DNA of 64,000 bases from contig NZ_NRRS01000014.1 in assembly GCF_016583795.1 (NCBI RefSeq), forward strand, positions 1 through 64,000, in the 5' to 3' direction. This stretch comes from Rhabdochromatium marinum (GTDB taxonomy: Bacteria > Pseudomonadota > Gammaproteobacteria > Chromatiales > Chromatiaceae). This document shows, in pieces, positions 37,601 to 46,206 of this stretch. A model generated the notes under the pieces. It made no database searches. It was not told where the DNA came from and was given only the letters and a program-made list of their open reading frames with translations. How positions within the stretch are numbered: the stretch's first letter is position 1; the number at the start of each line of letters is the position of its first letter. A program made the translations under genes and the position numbers.

Positions 37601-38987
37601 GACCAGCGCGCTGCATCAGCTCTTCCAGTGGCTCGGCCGACCGCGCCTGCAGGAGCGCCTGGCCCGCGCCCGGGACACGGCGGCGCAGGCGCTGGGCGCC
37701 CAGGGCCACGGCGCCAGCCATGCGGCCTTCGAGGCCCAGCGTACCCGCATCGAGCAGCAACTGGCGGCCGGTCAGCTCCAGGCCGCCCTCGACGGCGCCC
37801 GGGCCTTGCTGGACGGGGCTCTGGCGGCCGGACCGGCGGCCTACCCAGGGGCCGACTACGACCTGGCCGGAGCCCAGTGGCTGCTCGCCCGGGTGCTGCA
37901 GACGGCCGGCGCCGCCGAGCCCGCCCTGCCGCTGCTGGCGCAGGCCCGGCAGGGCTTCGAGACCATCGCCCGGGAGCGGTCCAACCGGGCCGCCGAGCGC
38001 ATGGCCTCGATCTGTCTCACCGAGCGCGGCGACTGTCTGCGCAACCTGGGCCGGCTAGACGAGGCGGCGGCGGCCTATGAGGGGGGCATCCGGCTTGATG
38101 AGCAGCGCGGTGCCGAGCGGGATGTCGCGGCAGGCAAGGGCCAGCTCGGCACGGTACGGCTCCTGCAGGGCCGCCTCGACGAGGCCCTGGCGGCCTACGC
38201 GGAGGCCCGGACGCGCTTCGAGGCACTGGGCGAGCCGGGCACCGTGGCCGTGATCTGGCACCAGACCGGCATGGCCCTGCAGGCGGCCGGCCGGGGCGAG
38301 GCGGCGGAGGATGCCTATCGGCAGGCGCTGGCGCTCGAGGTGCGGCTGGGGGACAAGGCCAAGCAGGCGAGCACACTGGGGCAGTTGGGCAATCTCTACG
38401 ACGATGTCCTCCACCGCCCCGAGGAGGCGGTGGCCTGGTACCGCCAGGCGGCGGATCGCTATGTGGAGATCGAGGATCTGGCCGGTGAGGGTGTCGTCAG
38501 AAGCAACCTGGCCGCGACCCTGCGCCGGCTCGGCCGGCTCGACGAGGCCCGTCGGGAGGTGCGCCGGGCCAGCGAGAGCAAGGCAGGGCTCGGTCATGCC
38601 GCCGAGCCCTGGAAGACCTGGGGCGTCCTCGCCCGTATCGAGACCGACGCCGGCAACCCTGCGGCCGCCTTTGATGCCCGCGCCAAGGCCGTGGCGGCCT
38701 ATCTGGCCTACCGACGCGATGGCGGCGAGAACCACTCCGTCTCGGGCCGCCTGGCCCTGGCGGTCAGCGAGCCCTTGCTCGCCGGTGATCCGGCCACCGC
38801 CGAGGCGCGGCTGAACGCGCTGGCCGCGCACCCGGACCTGCCCAACGCCCTGCGCCCCTTCCTCCAGCCCCTGCTGGCCATCTGCCAAGGCAGCCGCGAC
38901 CCCGCCCTGGCCGACACCGAGGGACTGACCTACAGCATGTCCGCCGAGATTCTGCTCCTGATCGAGTGCCTGACAGCCGCACCGTAG
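34611..38987 (+). CDS. TIR-CHAT-NTPase-TPR protein, candidate defence/cell-death protein
   Basis: 1458 residues, with two different effector domains on one STAND-like switch. Residues 1-140 are a TIR domain (MRLFISHATEDD; WVCAE with the catalytic Glu73 kept), predicted to cleave NAD+. Residues about 280-570 are a CHAT caspase-like protease with His417 in IHFDGHGVY and Cys470 in FLEACQTA. Next is a P-loop NTPase of NB-ARC type (FIGRSRELLALE, GQGGEGKT 624-631, TLIVLDNLESL). The last 600 residues are TPR-like helices, the likely sensor. The ATG at 34611 has GGCAGG just upstream and begins exactly at the TIR strand. Codons are far richer in G+C than neighbours, pointing to transfer. The stop codon lies inside a palindrome. 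Activity and target are inference. Confidence 0.9.
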   Translation: MRLFISHATEDDDQVRALQRVLELNGIQVWIDSRELVGGDRLHPEIELAIRNADAFLVLISPDAFQSDWVCAELTLALDVQQEKGADQYRVIPLTLDGTKLGAFSGYFGAAPAYIPLSSAPDGIAEALPKILAALGRELIADIEPVAQQDERPLEDLVLELSDLGFQVDDKNIRRAQARARLVYQPAQTGAREVRSQQDWRLVAPIGPIEADELAWYLEKYPLWPGEPYQARAREVEQDLVKWGQQLYQAAMPSGQTANVLTAWNGVSANAARRFSVQVDAATLAGTNEAEQREAQEAATALLGLPWELLNDGQGFLFQGARPTRVRRRLPSTRGYDRPPLDPPIRILLVSPRPEDDACGYIDHRVSALPLVEAIEHLGGLVELSILQPPTLPALREALDSARERGEPVHVIHFDGHGVYDRQKGLGGLCFEDPADLAQLERRGHRTSYTDDLGPLLRDHRIPLVFLEACQTAQAEDATESVASALLQVGVAGVVAMTHSVLVETARRFVTPFYAALAAGQRIGDAMLEGQRTLKDDDARGQVFGAGQLRLQDWFVPVLYQEQDDPRLFTRTPAPRTLEAIRDDLARRLGDLPDPPQTGFIGRSRELLALERLLHSERWALIRGQGGEGKTALACELARWRLRTGAVARIAFVSVEQHLRVEAVLDTLGRQLVPNYSVTAFEDIAKARQPIERVLREQRTLIVLDNLESLLPGSLDAQAPETLVRETRDTLEAILALAHGLLDTGQTRLLLTSREPLPAPFDHARNRRELHRLANADAITLIEKVLGQEGSGLPDARTEAIQALIDSVQGHARTLALLAPSLRAQGVEATRERLVALMEEMERRWPGQREQSLYASVALSLARLSPEQRERVRVLGVFQGGVHLGLLRAMMGWEQTEVADLAQALIDTGLATAGPYNHLALNPALCPYLLRELDAPAWADLEARWQQAMGEYVAFLKQQRSQNTELAATLTVLELANLLALLERVEAAGDPESVIDLTSALHQLFQWLGRPRLQERLARARDTAAQALGAQGHGASHAAFEAQRTRIEQQLAAGQLQAALDGARALLDGALAAGPAAYPGADYDLAGAQWLLARVLQTAGAAEPALPLLAQARQGFETIARERSNRAAERMASICLTERGDCLRNLGRLDEAAAAYEGGIRLDEQRGAERDVAAGKGQLGTVRLLQGRLDEALAAYAEARTRFEALGEPGTVAVIWHQTGMALQAAGRGEAAEDAYRQALALEVRLGDKAKQASTLGQLGNLYDDVLHRPEEAVAWYRQAADRYVEIEDLAGEGVVRSNLAATLRRLGRLDEARREVRRASESKAGLGHAAEPWKTWGVLARIETDAGNPAAAFDARAKAVAAYLAYRRDGGENHSVSGRLALAVSEPLLAGDPATAEARLNALAAHPDLPNALRPFLQPLLAICQGSRDPALADTEGLTYSMSAEILLLIECLTAAP

Positions 38988-39017
38988 GTCGGGTTAGGCT
39001 GCGCTAACCCGACCTAC
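38984..39017. repeat. REP-like palindrome between the two giant genes
   Basis: GTAGGTCGGGTTAG (38984-38997), loop GCTGCG, CTAACCCGACCTAC (39004-39017): a perfect 14-bp stem. Sequences of the type GTAGGTCGGGTTAG are widespread REP palindromes in proteobacteria. The TAG stop of the TIR-CHAT gene (38985-38987) is part of the left arm. It may also act as a transcription barrier between the convergent genes. Confidence 0.8.
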
Positions 39018-39116
39018 AGGGGAAGTTCTTCAGGATGCCGCTTGTTGGGCCTCCTTACGTCGGCCCATAGACAGGGAACGGCTGCGTCAGCGTGACTAGA
39101 TCAAGCAAGCAGCCAA

Positions 39117-42100
39117 TCACAACTCGGTCTCTGTCTGTACAGTCGTTTCGCTGACCTGATTATCACGCCGGAAGCGATAGGCTTCTTTCAGCAAGGCAAG
39201 TCGGGCACGATCCTGACCCCAGCGCGCAAAAAAATTAGCATCCTGCGGGTCATCCTCACGCCACATGCGCCACAGAAGCGCGGCATTGTCCCAGTAAGCT
39301 CCGGCAACATAGCGACCACTGGGGCTGAACCCGGCAAAGGCCGCGCCCCCCAGATCGGCTTGCAACGGCAGGAAATCACGCAGCGATCTGACAACGCCCG
39401 GTGGCTCATCGGCAGACGGCGAACGCCATACACGCAAAGATCCATCACGCGAAGCCGTCAGCAGCCAACGCCCATCGCCGGGGCTGAAAGAAGCACTGTA
39501 AATGCGATCCTGATGGCCGCGCAGAACCGCCAGCGGTTGCCCGGCACTTGTCCACAGCCGCGCCGTTTTATCGAGCGAGGCGGTGAGGATCCGCGTACCA
39601 TCCGGGGAAAAGGCAACGCTGTAGAGCCGATCACTGTGACCGCTGCCATATTCAAGCCGACCACAGCCCTCGGCTTCCAGGGACAGGATGCCCAGCCGGC
39701 TGTCCTCACCGGCAATAGCCAGCGTGCGCCCATCCGGTGCGATGGCAAGAGCGCTGATCGCCCCCACTTCGGCTGACATAGCGCAGTGTTCGCGCCATGC
39801 GCCGGAGGGATTGGCGCGCAACAGACGCACCTCCCCCGCCTCATCACCAACCGCCACCAAGGTGTCAGCCCCGAGCTGACGCACCGCAGCCGCCTCGGTT
39901 GCCGCGCCGGGCTGTTCGAGCACGGGAATGCCGTCAATCGGCACACAGACGCGGGGATCGAACAGCCGCACCGGGCGGGTTGTATCATCTGAGGTGGTCA
40001 ACAACCAGCGCTCGTCGGGGGCAAAGAGCACCTGAAAAACCTTGCCAGCGCTCGGTGCATCCACCTGGGTTGCGTGAGCAGCCATCACCTGCAGGCGACA
40101 GGAACGTCCGGTCAGCAGATCATGCACCCGCGCGCTGCCATCAAAACGGGCCGCCGCCAGCCGTCGCCCGGATGGCGAAAACTGCACCCGGCGCACCGGA
40201 CGCACCGCTTCGGGCGAAGCTCCGCTTGCCGGCGTCTCCTCCTGTTGCGCGAAACGATAGCTTAAATGCGGCGGCTCCCCATCCCGATCATAGCGCCAGA
40301 CCTGCACCTGCCCGTCATAGCCGGCGGTGGCCAGCAGGAAGGGATTGGCCGCTCCTTGTACTGGCGCCTGAGTGGATGGACCGGACGGCTCCGTCGCAGC
40401 GGCGGCCAGCAAGGCGGGCGGCATTGCTGTGGTGTCGAGATGCCAAACATGGTTGGCCGGATCCGCGTGCCTGAGTTCAAACGCCAGGCGAGAGACTGGC
40501 TGAACGCTCCACAAACGCAGGGAGGCATCGCGTTGCGAGAAACTCAGCACACGCTGCGACGCGTCGGCAAAGCGCGCCCAATTCAGTGCGCCATCATGGC
40601 CAAACACCGCCAAGGGCTTGCCGGTGGCCAGGCTCCACAGCCGCGCGGTGCCATCAAGCGAGGCGGTCAACACCAGCGTATTGGGCGCGCGCGCGACATC
40701 ATTCTGTCGGGTGCGCACCGCATTGGGATCGCCTACAGCCACACTGACAATACTAAGTTCATGCTGACCCAGCACCACGGCCTGCGGTGGATCGGTCAGA
40801 GACCAGCGCACCACCTGCCCCTCGTCATCCACCGCCACTAGCGCACGGCCATCGGGCGCAAAGGCCAGATCCCGCACCGCGCTATTGTGAATCCGCACCG
40901 GCTGTCCATCGATCATCGCGCTGTTGAGAGCGCCGATCTCCCGTCCATCGCGCTCAAACAACCGCACCTGCTCATCAGCCGCCGCGATGCCAATGCGCTG
41001 TCCCGAGGGATCAAAGCGGGCTTGATTAAAGGGGCGGCCCAGAGGACCGTCGCGCGGCAGCGACAAACGGATGGATGCTGTGCCCTCCGGCCCGGCCAGA
41101 TCAATCAGATGGGTGCGCCCAAGTGTCGAGGCCGTGAGCAGGGCCTGGCCATCGGGTGCGAAGCTCAGGCCGCGCAAGGCTTGCTCGCTCAAGGCTTGCT
41201 GAAAGAGCACGCGACCCGGCTGGGTCAAATCCAGCACACACACGCCCTGATGCCCCGCCGCTGCGGGAGTCGCCAGCGCGAGACGCTGCCGCGCGGGGTC
41301 CAGCGCCACAACCGCACCCGCCGTAGTACCGCAGGGGTAGCTTGGCGGATCTCCGGCAGCGGCCGGCAACCGATAGACACCCGCCTCGGCGATGCCAAAG
41401 ACAAGATCGTCCGGCAGCGCCATCACCAGGGAATGGATACCCAGACGCCCATCACTCAGCACGGGCGGATCGGCAGGCAGAACACGTCCGGCGCTGAGCC
41501 GCCAGTAGCGCGCCCCCTGCCCGGGCTGCAAGGTGGCCAGCCGGTCACCAGCCGCATTCGCCGCTGGCCGTAAGGGCCGCTCCAGCGAGGACGAGGGCGC
41601 GGCCGTCATGGCGAGCAGCCGATTGCGACTGAAGGCCTCGCTCAGGGTGCGCACCGCCTCGGCGGGCAGATCAACACCGGCGGCCAGAGCCTTGGCAACG
41701 GCCTGTGGTGTATTGCCGCCACGACTCTGCAAATCGGCCTCCTTGAGCTGCACCTGGTGCATGGCCAGCCGGGCTTTCTCCGACTTGCGCTGGGCAATCC
41801 AGGCGGCCGTACTGGCAGTCAGCAGCAGCAGAATCAGCACGACACCGAAAGCCCGCACCCCGAGATTACGCCGACGCACAAAGGCCAGATAGGCACCGCT
41901 TTGCTGCAAAAATTCGCGCTCCAGGGGTTCGAGTTCATCCGGGAAGCGCGCGGCAAAGCGCTGTGCAGCGGCATAGCCGGCAGCGCCGAACAAATATTCG
42001 CGATTACAACTAGTGCGCTTCCACAGATGTGCCTGCCGAGTCAAGGATTCGCGCAACCGCAGCAGGGCGCGATGCTCAGGGTCACCCAACCAAGCGCGGA

Positions 42101-44117
42101 TCGGCTCCCAGTGACTGAGTAGCACGGGGTGGCTAACCTGCACCACTCCAGCATAGCGACTCCAGTCAATGGCTGGCGTACCAGGCGAGTCATCAGTTTC
42201 GACAGAGGCCGCTGGCAGTTCTCCGGCTGGCGCAGCGGCATCTCCCGAGCGCTTGCGCTGGCCATGGCGCCAAAGACCCGCCAATGCGGCGCGCAGCGAA
42301 TAGTCGGGATGCTCGCAGCGCAGCCGCCGACTCGGATCACACTCGGCCTCGGCGGTTAGCACGCGCGCCTCGATCAAAGCCGCGAGCAGGCGCCAGGTAG
42401 AGGGATCCTGCTCCAGCACCCTCAAATCACCCGCCCGCGCCAGGGCCTGACCTTCATGGCCCAGGCTGATCAGCGCCCGGCACAGCCGAGGCAGGGCGGC
42501 GCGCGCTTGTGGATCAAGCCCAGCGCGCCACACTGCCTCGGCCTGTTCGAGCATTTGACCGGCCAGGCCGCCCGGCGCACGCCACGGCTCAATGCTCAGG
42601 CGGCCCGGCTCCTGATCGGTGCCCGCAGTGGCGACTGCACTCAGATAAGCGGTGTGCAGCAGCGCCTGGAGCGGTGGTGCCCAGTGGCGCAGGGTGTCGG
42701 CCTCGGCTTCGATCCGTTCGACCAGCCCGTGGCCCGGCCCGCTGACCTGAGCATCGAGTTCAATCCCGGCGATGCGGGTTGGAATCTCAATGATCTGGCG
42801 AATGCGGGCGCTGGGCACCGGTTCCAGACGCTGCCAGCCAGACTCATCAAGCAGCGCAGCCAGTGCCGGCAGACGTGCAAGCTGGCACAGCGCATCGCTG
42901 CGCATGGCAACAATGACCCAGCAGTCACCGCTGCGCGCCAGCGCCACCAGCGCCGCAGCAAAGTGCTGCAGATGGCGTTCGACGGCCTCCTGATCTGTCG
43001 TCAGTGTCGCCTGGGTATGATCAGGTGGTGCGAACAAAGCATCAAGCGGATCAACCATCACCGCCAGACGTGCGGGTTCCTCCAGCATTTGCGTGCGGGC
43101 AGCCTCGCGCAGTGCCGCAATGAGTTGCCGGGTCGCCAGCGCTGGATCACTGGCCAGCAGTGTTGCCAACGCGGGGGCATCCAGGCCGAAACCGCGCAGC
43201 GGATCACCCAGACAGGTCGCGGCACCGAGGGCGGTGGCCAGGGTGGCCAGCGGATTCTCAGCAGCGCTCGGGGGACTGACCAGACAGGTGCGCACGCTGG
43301 CCACTGACTGGAAGCGAAACGGCCGCGTCAGCTTGGGTAGCAGTCCGGCCCGCAGTAATGAGGTCTTGCCGCTGCCACTCGGTCCACTGAGCAGCACCAA
43401 CGCCGCCCCCGAATCGGCACGCGCTTCGATGCGCTCAATCAGCTCGCGCAGTTCTGCCTCGCGCCCAGTAAACACCCGCTCATCGCTCGGTTCAAACGGC
43501 TGTCCGGCGCGAAACGGACTGCCGTGCCACTGGTGTTCACCGGCGGCCGTACGCCGTTCGGCGCTGATACGCCGATTGAGTAGCTTGCGCAACTGCACCT
43601 CGACCAGTTCACGAAACTGCGCATCGCTGTCAAAGGTGCGAAAGGCGCGCCTGAAGGTTTGGTCTTCATTGAAAAAGTGGGCGCGGAAGAAGTCCTCCAG
43701 CCGGCGGCGGTCGGCCATGGCCTCCTGTGCTGACTCGGCATGGGTAATATCGACCAGCTTGGGCGCCGCCTTTTTATAGACCAGCACCTCGGGCCGGCCG
43801 CGCGCCTGAAAGCTCTCGACGGCATCGACGAATTCCCATTCGGTGCCCGTCATGCCCTGATAGGGATCATCCGGCAGAGGGGAGCCCAGGCGCGTCCACA
43901 GAATCACCAGCACAATGTCACATTCTGAGGGCTGCGTGAGTCCGGCCTGGAAGGTGCGATCTGCTGTCAGTGCCTCCTCTTCCCACAGAATGGCCCGCAG
44001 GGGGAAATAGGCCAGATAATCCTGCGCCAGACGCTCAATGACATCCTTGACAATCATGCGCTCATGATCAACATCGGTGGGGGAAGAAACAAAAATCCGC
44101 ACCTGATCGTCTTTCAT
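39117..44117 (-). CDS. DUF4062-STAND NTPase-WD40 protein
   Basis: 1666 residues. Residues 1-115 are DUF4062 (VRIFVSSPTDVDHERMIV, CDIVLVILWTRLGSPLP), a TIR/SIR2-like N-terminal domain of conflict proteins. A novel-STAND type NTPase follows (FTGREAELRELIERI, Walker A GPSGSGKT with Lys251, MVDPLDALF). A membrane helix lies near 750-770 (FGVVLILLLLTASTAAWIA). The remaining 800 residues form WD40 repeats (for example SVAFSPDGTRILTASLDKTA, YSASFSPGDGRWLLTASRDG), a propeller sensor. I use ATG 44117, which begins at the DUF4062 strand. It converges with the TIR-CHAT gene and is divergent from the SEC-C gene, 102 bases apart. Confidence 0.9.
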   Translation of the reverse strand: MKDDQVRIFVSSPTDVDHERMIVKDVIERLAQDYLAYFPLRAILWEEEALTADRTFQAGLTQPSECDIVLVILWTRLGSPLPDDPYQGMTGTEWEFVDAVESFQARGRPEVLVYKKAAPKLVDITHAESAQEAMADRRRLEDFFRAHFFNEDQTFRRAFRTFDSDAQFRELVEVQLRKLLNRRISAERRTAAGEHQWHGSPFRAGQPFEPSDERVFTGREAELRELIERIEARADSGAALVLLSGPSGSGKTSLLRAGLLPKLTRPFRFQSVASVRTCLVSPPSAAENPLATLATALGAATCLGDPLRGFGLDAPALATLLASDPALATRQLIAALREAARTQMLEEPARLAVMVDPLDALFAPPDHTQATLTTDQEAVERHLQHFAAALVALARSGDCWVIVAMRSDALCQLARLPALAALLDESGWQRLEPVPSARIRQIIEIPTRIAGIELDAQVSGPGHGLVERIEAEADTLRHWAPPLQALLHTAYLSAVATAGTDQEPGRLSIEPWRAPGGLAGQMLEQAEAVWRAGLDPQARAALPRLCRALISLGHEGQALARAGDLRVLEQDPSTWRLLAALIEARVLTAEAECDPSRRLRCEHPDYSLRAALAGLWRHGQRKRSGDAAAPAGELPAASVETDDSPGTPAIDWSRYAGVVQVSHPVLLSHWEPIRAWLGDPEHRALLRLRESLTRQAHLWKRTSCNREYLFGAAGYAAAQRFAARFPDELEPLEREFLQQSGAYLAFVRRRNLGVRAFGVVLILLLLTASTAAWIAQRKSEKARLAMHQVQLKEADLQSRGGNTPQAVAKALAAGVDLPAEAVRTLSEAFSRNRLLAMTAAPSSSLERPLRPAANAAGDRLATLQPGQGARYWRLSAGRVLPADPPVLSDGRLGIHSLVMALPDDLVFGIAEAGVYRLPAAAGDPPSYPCGTTAGAVVALDPARQRLALATPAAAGHQGVCVLDLTQPGRVLFQQALSEQALRGLSFAPDGQALLTASTLGRTHLIDLAGPEGTASIRLSLPRDGPLGRPFNQARFDPSGQRIGIAAADEQVRLFERDGREIGALNSAMIDGQPVRIHNSAVRDLAFAPDGRALVAVDDEGQVVRWSLTDPPQAVVLGQHELSIVSVAVGDPNAVRTRQNDVARAPNTLVLTASLDGTARLWSLATGKPLAVFGHDGALNWARFADASQRVLSFSQRDASLRLWSVQPVSRLAFELRHADPANHVWHLDTTAMPPALLAAAATEPSGPSTQAPVQGAANPFLLATAGYDGQVQVWRYDRDGEPPHLSYRFAQQEETPASGASPEAVRPVRRVQFSPSGRRLAAARFDGSARVHDLLTGRSCRLQVMAAHATQVDAPSAGKVFQVLFAPDERWLLTTSDDTTRPVRLFDPRVCVPIDGIPVLEQPGAATEAAAVRQLGADTLVAVGDEAGEVRLLRANPSGAWREHCAMSAEVGAISALAIAPDGRTLAIAGEDSRLGILSLEAEGCGRLEYGSGHSDRLYSVAFSPDGTRILTASLDKTARLWTSAGQPLAVLRGHQDRIYSASFSPGDGRWLLTASRDGSLRVWRSPSADEPPGVVRSLRDFLPLQADLGGAAFAGFSPSGRYVAGAYWDNAALLWRMWREDDPQDANFFARWGQDRARLALLKEAYRFRRDNQVSETTVQTETEL

Positions 44118-44219
44118 CGCATGGCACCTAGAGGCTTGGGCAACAAACTCGACACTCAAGGGGCCTCTCGCGCTAGAATGAGGCCGCGACGCGAGGGCCG
44201 CAGTGAACCGGGGGTTGTC

Positions 44220-46157
44220 ATGATGATCCAGCGCGAAAGTCAGGACGCCGAACGCATGGAAGAACTGATTCTAGCCGCAGTCGGGGAAATCTTCCGTGAC
44301 CAGGATTTATCGCCCTTTCTCGACTGGGCACGCGGCGCCATTCCAAAATTCCTTGAGGTTGATGAAAACGAGCTAACCCCGGATGAAGTCAACCGGCTGG
44401 GCGCTCTGCTCGGCATTGCCATCTGGAACGCTACCCCTCTGCCCAAATACGGCTACCAGTTGCGCCCGGTGCCCACACCAGCGACGGATCAGCCCTGTCT
44501 GTGTGGCTCCGGACGCCCCTTCGGCGAATGCTGCGCCCAGGCCGGCGAACTGCCGGAAATGCCCGCAGACTTGGTGTGGGAACTCCTGCTTGACGAACTC
44601 GACGACCAAGCGCTCGCCAGCGCGCTCAACCACAACGCCATCCCCGGTCACCTGCTGGCGCGGGTCGCCGAGCGCTGGCTGGAAGACGAGCGTCCCGGGC
44701 GTGCTGCCCATCTGCTCGAACCTCTGTTTGATCAGGATCTCGCTCAGCTCGACGCACGCTATGAGGACGCACTCGATATGCTGTGCGATGCCTATGAGGT
44801 GCTGGAGTTTCGCAACAAACGCCAAAACTTTCTGCACCGGGTGACCCAAGCCGGCGGGCGCGAACTGCAAGCCGCCGCCTGGCAGCGGTTGAGCACCACC
44901 TACATCGACGCCGGCCAGTTCGACCAAGCCCATGCCGCCTTTGAGCAGGCACTACGCCATGCGCCCGACAGTCCGGCCAATGCCTTGCTCGAAATCACCC
45001 TGCTGGCCGCACAACACCGCGACGATCTGGCCCGGGAGCGGGCGCGTTTCTGGCGCGGTAAGTTACGCCGCACCGGCTTAGGCGCCGCACGCACCCTGGA
45101 GTTCCTGACCCACGCCATCAGCGATCCCCAGGACGCACTGGCCGCCACCCATGCCGAGGCCATGGACCCCCGGCTGGTGATCCTGCGCGATTGGATTGAA
45201 GCGCATCACCGGCGCCCCTTGCCAGCGTACAGCTTTGAGCGTCTGCGCGGCGATCCGATTATTCTGTTCGACGAACAACTGGCCTTGTTCCCGGAACAGG
45301 AGCTGCCTCTGCCCCCCGGCACCGTGCCCAATGCCCCGGCGGCCATTCTGACCACGCCGCTGTTGTTAAAACGCAGTGAACGCGCCTGGCATCGCAGCTT
45401 CACCGCCTCCAAACCCTTTGCCACCCAGCTCAGCTCGCTGGATGATGGTGATATCTGGGAGAGCAACGGCTGGCTGAATTTTCTCAATCATCGTCCCCAG
45501 GCCATCGACAGCCTGGATATTCTCGATGATCTTGCCACGGCGATTGAGGAACATCCCGAAAGCCGCCTGCCCTGGATTCGCACCCGGCTGCTGCGCCCGC
45601 TGTTGCACCGTGCCCAGGGCATTTTGGAGCGCAGCCTTTCCACGCAGGGTCCGCATCAGCTGCCTTGGTCAGTGCCTGGCAATCGCCCCCTGTTGCGGCT
45701 GCTGTTTCGGTTCTACCGGTTGCGTGTCGAGGAAGGCGCGGCCGCAGCCGCCGGCGCCCTGCTCGAACAACTGCTCCAGCTCAATCCCGATGATGACCAT
45801 GGCATCCGCGCCGAGCTGATGAACCACTATCTGCGCCAGCACGAGAATGAGAAAGCCGTCGCCCTGGCGCGTCGCTTCCCGACCGATGTCCGCGCCGAGC
45901 TGGCCTATGGTGAGGTGCTCGCGCTCTACCGTCTGGGCCAGACGGAGCGCGCGGCTGCCGTTTTACATGATGCCTTTGGTCGTTTGCCGCGGGTGCCGCG
46001 CTACCTGATGCGCAAACGCATCAAACGCCCGCCACCCGGCGAGAATCGCGTGATTCCCGGTAGCGATGACCAAGCCTGGCTTTATCGCGAAGCCATGCGC
46101 GATCTCTGGGTATCCGAACCCGGCCTGCTGGCCTGGATGAAAAAACTAACCGCCTAA
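44220..46157 (+). CDS. SEC-C motif protein with TPR-like repeats
   Basis: 645 residues, no signal or membrane segment. A SEC-C zinc motif near residue 93 (PCLCGSGRPFGECC) has all its Cys ligands; such motifs bind ribosomes, nucleic acid or proteins. Helical TPR-like repeats follow (YIDAGQFDQAHAAFEQALRH, GALLEQLLQLNPDDDHG). A GGGGG-rich ribosome site precedes the ATG at 44220. The family is often annotated as hypothetical. Sharing a 102-base divergent start region with the STAND gene may mean shared control. Confidence 0.8.
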   Translation: MMIQRESQDAERMEELILAAVGEIFRDQDLSPFLDWARGAIPKFLEVDENELTPDEVNRLGALLGIAIWNATPLPKYGYQLRPVPTPATDQPCLCGSGRPFGECCAQAGELPEMPADLVWELLLDELDDQALASALNHNAIPGHLLARVAERWLEDERPGRAAHLLEPLFDQDLAQLDARYEDALDMLCDAYEVLEFRNKRQNFLHRVTQAGGRELQAAAWQRLSTTYIDAGQFDQAHAAFEQALRHAPDSPANALLEITLLAAQHRDDLARERARFWRGKLRRTGLGAARTLEFLTHAISDPQDALAATHAEAMDPRLVILRDWIEAHHRRPLPAYSFERLRGDPIILFDEQLALFPEQELPLPPGTVPNAPAAILTTPLLLKRSERAWHRSFTASKPFATQLSSLDDGDIWESNGWLNFLNHRPQAIDSLDILDDLATAIEEHPESRLPWIRTRLLRPLLHRAQGILERSLSTQGPHQLPWSVPGNRPLLRLLFRFYRLRVEEGAAAAAGALLEQLLQLNPDDDHGIRAELMNHYLRQHENEKAVALARRFPTDVRAELAYGEVLALYRLGQTERAAAVLHDAFGRLPRVPRYLMRKRIKRPPPGENRVIPGSDDQAWLYREAMRDLWVSEPGLLAWMKKLTA

Positions 46158-46206
46158 ACAACGGGTAAAATCCGCACCCGAGTCGTCACGGCCAGAGGGG
46201 ATTGTC

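Noticed and set aside
35336-38080. 914-codon open frame on the plus strand in another phase
   Set aside because: The translation is almost only Arg, Pro, Gly and Ala, a product of GC-rich codons read out of phase.
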